The position numbers and the translations under genes are program-made. A stretch of 64,000 nt of DNA from Lepidodermella squamata (lineage: Eukaryota > Gastrotricha): contig JBLDXI010000007.1 in assembly GCA_047495785.1 (NCBI GenBank), positions 4,526,001 to 4,590,000 of the forward strand, read 5' to 3'. Under the pieces are notes generated by a model that did not search any database, was not told where the DNA came from, and was given only the letters and a program-made list of their open reading frames with translations. Of this stretch, positions 57,901 through 64,000 are shown piece by piece; the stretch's first letter is position 1, and every line of letters begins with the position of its first letter.

Positions 57901-59091
57901 AGAAATAATGTCTCTGTTGATCAGCAAAGGAGCCAAGGTCGACGAGATATCGAATGGAAATGTCACTGCCCTAATGTTTGCTACAGGAGCCGGCTCGTTT
58001 CTGGCGGTCGATCGACTTCTGGACACAGATGCTAATCTTGATAGACAGGATAAAGATGGCTGGAGTGCGTTGCATTACGCTGCTGCCAAGGGCTTCTCTT
58101 ACCTCGTTGAGTTGCTCCTAGATTCAGGAGCGACTGTCGATATGCCTGATTCAAGAGGCTGGACAGCTTTAATGATCGCAGCATACGCTGGCTTCCTCGA
58201 GCCTGTGAATTTGCTCATTCGTAAGGGTGCGAATGTCAACTGGAGCAGCCGTGGGGAAGGCTTAACACCTCTGATGGTTGCTGCATCTAATGGCCAGTTT
58301 CTCGTGGCTAGCGCGTTGCTAGAAGCAGAGGCCAACTTCAACGCCAGAGATGCGAATGGCTACTCGGCTCTCGTGTACTCGGTTAATCGCGGCGATCTCA
58401 GGACAGCGGAGATGCTGACGAGGAGAGGCGCCTCAGTCAACGTGAAGGACACATCTGAGGCTACGCCGCTGATATGGGCATCGAACAGTGGCAAGACAGA
58501 AATGGTGCGGTTGTTGCTAGAAAGAGGTGCCTCTATCAATGCGAGGGATAAGTCTGGCTTCACGAGTTTGATGGTGGCGGCTCATGGAGGGCACGCGGCG
58601 ACGGTTGATTTGCTGGGGTCACGGGGTGCGCAACTGAACGCGGCGGATCGCAACGGTTCGACTGCGTTGATGCTAGCGATTCTGAATAACGCAACGAGGA
58701 CCGCGGTGAAGTTGCTCGAACACGACGGCTTGGCGCTGACTGCGGTCGATAGGCAGGGCGAGACGGCGCCGATGATGGCAGCGGCTCGCGGCATGGTCGA
58801 GGTGGTTAAGCGCATGCTCGGTGAGTACATTTCAGTTATTTACTTATAACCAGATCACATTGTGTCTACAATTCTTGAGTAGAAGCCGATCCTAACGTTG
58901 CAGACGAGCGGGATGCAAGTGGAGCCACACTACTGATAGTCGCTGCTAAAAACAACCAACCCCTCATGGTGGGCTTCCTTCGTCAGGCCACAACGCTGGG
59001 CGAGGAGAGCGACAACAATGGCCGAACAGCTGCGGATTGGGCGAGACAGCTCGGCTTGCGCATTGTCGAAGAGCTGCTCGACGAAGCGTGA
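54901..59091 (+). CDS. secreted CCP - inactive trypsin - ankyrin-repeat fusion protein
   Basis: Six exons (54901-55210, 55261-55364, 55419-55537, 55597-55889, 57144-58820, 58904-59091) close to 896 residues; the ATGs at 54901 and 54913 are both possible. A signal peptide (SLLLVAGLSTKQWVEAQ) is followed by one CCP/sushi module (CRVPVRPFAK...CFIDYVLTEDTSPYSEC...GVWSPILGVC), then a trypsin-fold domain: PWMARLNLFF, WVLTSAHC (catalytic His present), NYNYDLALVKL (Asp present) and SSFGGGPL, where the catalytic Ser is Gly. The domain ends GVYARVCSALKWIEQTM. From there to the end run about 12 ankyrin repeats (GRTALYLAAANGRLQLASLL, GWTPLMAASSIGQPEIMSLL and so on). No membrane helix separates the parts, so the ankyrins should be extracellular. 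The large fourth intron contains a complete fold-back transposon. Confidence 0.88.
55962..57079. mobile_element. hAT-like fold-back transposon with 465-base arms and 8-bp target duplication
   Basis: The arms 55962-56426 and 56615-57079 are nearly perfect reverse complements. The terminus is CATAGAGAATAGAG. Direct repeats ATAAAAAC flank it at 55954-55961 and 57080-57087; an eight-base duplication is typical of hAT elements. The centre and arms have no transposase. It sits in the fourth intron of the pseudoprotease-ankyrin gene. Confidence 0.9.
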
Positions 59092-59437
59092 CTTATTAGC
59101 TTTTGCTATATTTCATATTTTGCACAACGTGATTCCCATGATTGCCTATGCCGAAAAATAAAAGTTGACTCTCGAGAAATAATAGTGAGATAAGTTGTTT
59201 CGTGATCACGCGTTCGGAGATTTCTGTTCAATCATCACAATTTTCGGTGAATTGTAAAAAATGTTCATTTATCGTCGAAGATATTTAGCTGTTTTGACTC
59301 TTGACTCTCTCCGCCCGCAGATAACAACACAACTCTAAACATTATTCTCCTGATTCTCTTTAGTCAACGAACTCACATTATTAAGGCTGGAAAAGACAAT
59401 CATTTTCAAACATAATTTTTCTCTCACAATCCGGATT

Positions 59438-59505
59438 TAGAATTGGCGGAAATAACAGCTAGAGACCGGGAAGAATGGCAACTATTGGGGGCTGTGATCG
59501 AGTGC
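59438..59505 (+). mobile_element. RTE-like C-terminal fragment
   Basis: Plus-strand codons spell ELAEITARDREEWQLL, matching the EFAEVTARDREEWQLL segment at 7.7 kb on the minus strand. It is a short relic of the same retroelement family. Confidence 0.65.
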
Positions 59506-59877
59506 GAAGAGTGCATAATTTAGGTCGTATTTTACCTTTTTCGAACAAATTTGTTTCTGATTTGCACCGCGCAAAATGAATGTTTTCTTCAAGAGTAAAA
59601 GCAAAACTTTTCTAACTGTCTTGTTGCGTAATAGAGCTGAATGACGTCACAATACCGAGGCTTGAAAGTAAATAGTGACAAAATTGAACTACGATAAAAC
59701 TAAAGCGGTTCAAGATCGAAACCAGGTGTCTACAACATCGTCACGGCCTGATTACTGATTCGGTTACAAGTAGTTGTCGTTCGATTTCACCTTGTTTTCA
59801 AGTGAACACCGCTTCATAAGATCACGGTCGAAAGAGGGTTTTATCATCTCTATAGGCTGATATTTGATAGGCCAATA

Positions 59878-60179
59878 CAGGGGCGTAAACAGGGATTTTT
59901 TTGTTTGTTCTTATGGGTTTTTATGGTTCTTATGGATCTGATAGTGAAATTTGCATTTTTGTTAGAATAATCCTAGGTCGGCGAGTGCCGATTTTCAAAT
60001 AGGAGGAATAATAGGATATATTGAAAACATCGAGATTTCGAGCGAAGCGAAAAATTTCCTCCACGTTTTACAAGCAATTTTTGCCATTTTGCCAGAAATA
60101 ATAGCCCGAAGATGGGATTTTGAGTTTTCGTTTTGGTTGTTGTTTGAACAACCAAAACAACCAGCTGGTTACGCCCCTG
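59878..60179. repeat. inverted-repeat element with CAGGGGCGTAA ends
   Basis: Both termini read CAGGGGCGTAA inward, and the repeats extend imperfectly for about 40 bases (TTTGTTTGTTC / GGTTGTTTGAAC). The terminal words are typical of hAT elements. The eight flanking bases on either side are not identical, so a target duplication is not confirmed. Confidence 0.6.
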
Positions 60180-60489
60180 AGCTAATGGCAGAGGAGGCAT
60201 TCGCCATTTCGCTCACCCTCAAATTTGCTACCGTATAATACCGAATTAGAGCACTGCTTCTAATTTTACAATGCAAATCGCACGATTTCTAATTTAGCGT
60301 TTTTTCACTTAGAACGCGTGCGTTTTTCTAATTCGCATTTCTAATTCACTTAGAACACGTGCGTTGTTCTAATTAGCGAATTAGAACACGCACGATTTTT
60401 TATTGCGCGTAATTACTCATTCATAAAACAGCAACGCATTTTTACGCACAGCAATAATTTCTCATTTTTATTGCACACGCAAAACGCTG

Positions 60490-60690
60490 TTAATAACCGA
60501 GGCGATAGCCGAGGTTACCAAAGGCGAGCGCAGCGATGCCCTTAAAATAAAACGAGGCGAAGCCGAGTCTAGTAGTGAAAGGCGAGTGAAGCGAGCCTGG
60601 ATGAGACGTTGAAACGAGTCGAAGCAAGAGTGGAACGAGGCGCAGCCGAGTGTAACGAGTGCGGAGACGAGTTTCAACGTTTTCCACTTT
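60490..60690. repeat. iterated GAGGCG(N)AGCCGAG mini-palindromes
   Basis: The words GAGGCGATAGCCGAG, GAGGCGAAGCCGAG and GAGGCGCAGCCGAG and shorter relatives are spaced every 20-40 bases. Antisense forms (CTCGGCTGCGCCTCG) recur at about 61110-61140. Confidence 0.6.
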
Positions 60691-61936
60691 TTTAAGCCGC
60701 ATTTCTGCCTGCTGTTTATTGAACGTAGTATCTATCGCCAAGCGATTGACTCATTCTTCGTGCGGCGAGTGCAAAATTATACCCTCAATAAAACACGCAC
60801 ACACCAGTGTTAGCAATAATGCAATAATGCGAGCGTTGCAAAACTGGCACAAATTTCGCATTGCTAGGCGCAGCGATTTCAGTAAATTGGCTTCGCTCTC
60901 AAAGGTGGACATAATTTCCATGAGCTGGGCATGTTCGGCGAGGTACTAGTTGATGCTCACTTAAAGCAGAAATGTGAATAAAATGAGGTGAAAAAACTCG
61001 CGTAATTCAGTCCCTGAAAATTAGAAGCCGTGCTCTAATAATGTTAGATCACTCGTTTTGATCCTAATCTCGAAAACGCTCCCTCTCGTAAACTTCGACT
61101 CGTGAAAAACTCGCGCTCCACTCGGCTGCGCCTCGTTCCGCTTGCTCGTTTTTCACTCGTCTTCGTTTACTCGAGATTATAAAAAAATCCGCCTTAACGG
61201 CGGATTTTTTTCTAATTACGCGTTTTCTCGATTAGAATCAAAACTCGGTGTTCTAACATATATTATAAAGTGGGACCGAAATAATGGGCAGGGTAAGTCA
61301 TTTGACCCTCCTAAGAATTTAATGCCTGTTTTACATCGATCTCTGCTCTCAAGTGAGCAGTTTCTTTTTCCTAAAATGTCCTTCAAACAGAAGAGGACAG
61401 TGCCTAATATTTCGGCATTTATAGTGATAAATAATTCTCACCTTATCTACTACTACCGATTTTCTAAAAATGGGACAGCATCGGAATGAAAGCAATCTAG
61501 TTCTGTTGTAGCGGAGTATGCCATTTTAGCGATCAGATAATTTCAGGTGTTTAGACACAATCGAGGAGTTTCAAGAGAAATTAATTAGGTTTCTATTGTT
61601 CGCGTGAATCATCCATCAAAAGCACCATGATTTTACTATTTCTGGAGGTCAAATTGTTTCACATTTGTTACGATATTCCAATTATTTGAGCAGAAACATT
61701 ACTTATTTTGGTGAGTAAACATATATTATATTATCATACTTCTAATTGCTTCTGAGAGTAAACGTGAAATTCGAGTAACATTTTGAAAAAATCCCTTCGA
61801 TCACCTCATTTTTGGGCAAAATTTTAACTATTCCGTATTAATTCAGATGTATTCCCAGACAAAGCGAAACAAACTGAAACAAAGCTCGAACATTTCGAAA
61901 CAATTTGATGCACCTTTCGATCACAACCCCCATTAT

Positions 61937-62100
61937 GTAACAGCATAGAGAACTATGAATTAATGGGAAAAGCAGATTGTTCGCGACTGTTCCTGAAGCT
62001 GGTCTCTCGTCTTCAGCCGTCCCTTAAACCCTCAGAGGTAAGGCTTGTATATATTTCCATCACATTTTTTACAGCTGAGGAGGACGAAAAATAAAACGTT
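61937..62100 (+). mobile_element. RTE-like 3'-end fragment
   Basis: The plus strand carries NSIENYELMGKAD-type codons followed by the 3' UTR words seen at 7.6-7.7 kb in inverse orientation, and an ATTTGTTC-type tail. Confidence 0.65.
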
Positions 62101-63108
62101 TTCATTTGTTCTAGCATAAAATCATGAAAATCCCTTCCGATTTTAAACATTCGCTATAAATTCGATAAAAATGAGATTTCTCATTTACGATTTATGAATG
62201 ATAATTTTTTAAATTTATGCTGGCATTGCGGACGTCTAGAATTTTTGGGAGGCAATTGAAAGATTTGAAAATCGTTGAAATAAAGGCCCCATTGACCATA
62301 ACGTGTAAACTCGTGTTAAACCGGCAGCGAATTTCTCGCGTCAACGCGGTATTTTCACGAAGAATCTCGGTTTTGAAATTGATAATTGATCAAGCTTTCA
62401 TTCGCTCACTCCGCGTGTAAACCGGCATGATACACCCGAATGATACGTGTAAACACATTTATCGCCGAAAAACTGCAACGTGTATGCATGTAGTTGCCTG
62501 GTAGCTAAAGGGTTAATCGTAATTATGATCTTTGCTGGGTTGCCATTTTTGTGGATATTGTGCAATGCATTTCATAGTTGTTTTCAAACACATATTTATG
62601 CTTTTATTGTCGTCCATTAGTTGAAATTTCTTAACCGAAGCCTTTTGTATGCAGCGTCTGACTGGTTCAAGCAACTAACAGCTAAGTCGTACTTAACAAT
62701 CGATTATATTCAATATTCAAACAGCGGAGACTAATGGGCTGCTCGAGCAAAGTGAAGCGCGATTTCAATTGCCGATCTGCTGGCGGTAAATGACTGCTAT
62801 TAGACTGCTATTGATTGTTAGTCGCCAACATGAACCCGAAGCCCAGCAGCCCCGATCGAAAGGCTTCGCCGTGGGCGGGTGCATTAACTGCGAGCGATTG
62901 CATGCAATAGCTCAACGCGAGGTCATGCGTCAAACGTCAAAAGCCACTTTTAAGGTGCGAATCAACGCCATATAGGCAATAGCGTTGGAACAAAAGCCAG
63001 TTTTCTCGTCAGCCGCTTGTACGTGATGTTGCGAAAACGCTAAGCCCACATCTATTTGCCATAACCCGTCAAGGGGTGTGCACGTTTTCCAGAATCTTGT
63101 GTTTCAAG

Positions 63109-63619
63109 ATGAAGTCCTCGATATCTTTGGTAATTGTCTTCTTCTTTTCAAAAGGTTCATTTACCGGCTTCTGACAAACTGAAACACTTTTGATAACACT
63201 TTTTTCAGTTGGTGCACAGGCTGTGCCGAGTCCGGATAGCGCAACGTTGGCCCTGCCCAGTGGCGTGACACTGCTGTACCAACCGGCGCTGTCGTACGAC
63301 TTGGCGAATACAAATGTGAGCCAGAATGGCACGTGGACTTTGGACGGGGACGCGTTTCTTAACTCGGATGGATACCAGCTAACGACGACACTGGGCAGCT
63401 ACGACGGCAGGCTGTTTTCCGACCAGGTAGGCGCGCATCTCAATCCAAAAGTATCGAGTGAACAACCTTACGTCATACGTATATTCAAACAGACGATCGC
63501 TGCAACTACGAGTGTCAGCGTGTGGCGATTCGAGGTCGACATCACGTCCTACTTCAATGATTCGCCGAATTACTCCGGCTGGTTCGCTGTCGTTCTGTCT
63601 CGAGTTCAGGAAGTTCTAT
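63109..63619 (+). CDS. partial gene: signal peptide and start of a lectin-like head, runs off the window
   Basis: Exons 63109-63154, 63209-63426 and 63493-63619 encode a signal peptide (MKSSISLVIVFFFSK), then PSPDSATLALPSGVTLLYQP, NVSQNGTW and WRFEVDITSYF ... GWFAVVLS. Exon phases (1, 0, 1) and lengths match the first three exons of the single-headed channel at 50-52.8 kb, so this is the beginning of another member of that head family. The next expected exon (with the WQEVKPxG segment) was not found before 64000, so the third intron is longer than 380 bases. Whether a channel follows is unknown. Confidence 0.75.
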
Positions 63620-64000
63620 GTAAGCTTTCGGTTGCGCGGATCCGATTTGTTTTCCTTAGCTTTGAGGTCCGAATACTAATTCTAGAAGCATCCTTATCCG
63701 GTCAGGGAATCTGTTCTAATATATATCGCTCCTTTTGCCCTATAAAGTAACTGTTCCCCTTTTACACACCCATTCTCTGTTGAAAAGGCGATTTTTTGCC
63801 TCATGGCATTTTGCATTATCGCGGCGCGGGGCAGTATATTTATTATAAGAATGCGCTGGTCGATGCCGTATATTCTGCAGAATGAATTCATTATAAAAAG
63901 GCTTTATTGCAATAGTATAGAACGCTTTGCAGAGAATTATGCAATATATCCCCCAAAAAATCACTTTTTATGCAAGATAAATTCTTAGATTTTTGTAGTT

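Larger units (their letters stand above)
59092..63108. other. 4 kb repeat-rich region without a recognisable gene
   Basis: Contains the poly(A) signal of the gene to its left (AATAAA about 59156), two RTE-like fragments, an inverted-repeat element, an iterated GAGGCG.AGCCGAG cluster and AT-rich DNA. No exon with splice and domain support was found. Confidence 0.55.

Noticed and set aside
61181-61211. Hairpin plus T-run resembling a bacterial rho-independent terminator
   Set aside because: The region is eukaryotic, no gene reads into it, and the hairpin belongs to a repeat-rich stretch.
1-64000. tRNA genes
   Set aside because: I looked for A/B-box-like words and cloverleaf potential by eye and saw none convincing; a tRNAscan run would decide.

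Overview
This is nuclear DNA of a small multicellular animal, not a microbe. Almost every gene is split by short GT-AG introns (commonly 45-100 bases), the proteins have animal domain types (cytochrome P450, Cys-loop channels, EGF-like and C-type-lectin-like modules, CCP/trypsin-like and ankyrin domains), and there is a fragment of eukaryotic 28S rRNA plus many non-LTR retrotransposon and inverted-repeat remnants. Genes lie close together on both strands, as in compact invertebrate genomes. I cannot name the species or phylum from the sequence alone.

Layout. 0.1-5.4 kb: a possible exon of a left-hand gene, a small His-rich membrane protein (+), a complete five-exon P450 (-) and a degenerate trypsin-like gene (-). 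6-16.4 kb: two minus-strand genes of a secreted EGF family (the second with EGF and C-type-lectin-like domains) flank a 6 kb block of nested RTE-like retroelements, a fold-back repeat and a 28S fragment. 17-22.6 kb: an intronless Cys-loop channel (-), an unassigned basic protein (-) and two ankyrin proteins. 22.7-31.2 kb: three tandem plus-strand genes in which a lectin-like extracellular head and a Ser/Thr-rich stalk are fused to a Cys-loop ion channel. 31.5-36.2 kb: two tandem genes for large Cys-rich, probably GPI-anchored proteins (-). 36.9-45 kb: two tandem EGF/C-type-lectin genes (+), paralogues of the gene at 14-16 kb. 45.7-54.2 kb: a second, minus-strand cluster of channels, one with two lectin-like heads, one with a single head and a very long Thr stalk, one headless. 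54.9-59.1 kb: a secreted CCP - inactive trypsin - ankyrin fusion. 59.1-63.1 kb: repeat-rich DNA without a recognisable gene. 63.1 kb to the edge: the start of another lectin-head gene.

The common theme is cell-surface and secreted recognition proteins in local tandem arrays: lectin-headed channels, EGF/C-type lectins, Cys-rich surface proteins and trypsin-like pseudoproteases. The two most unusual items are the lectin-stalk-channel family (at least five headed genes plus two headless relatives and one partial gene) and the secreted pseudoprotease carrying about a dozen ankyrin repeats with no membrane segment between. Intron phases and lengths in the lectin heads are conserved between genes, and every gene model given with exon lengths was checked for reading-frame closure by hand; three models (4146-5400, 22713-25197, 52997-54153) have an unresolved problem that is stated.
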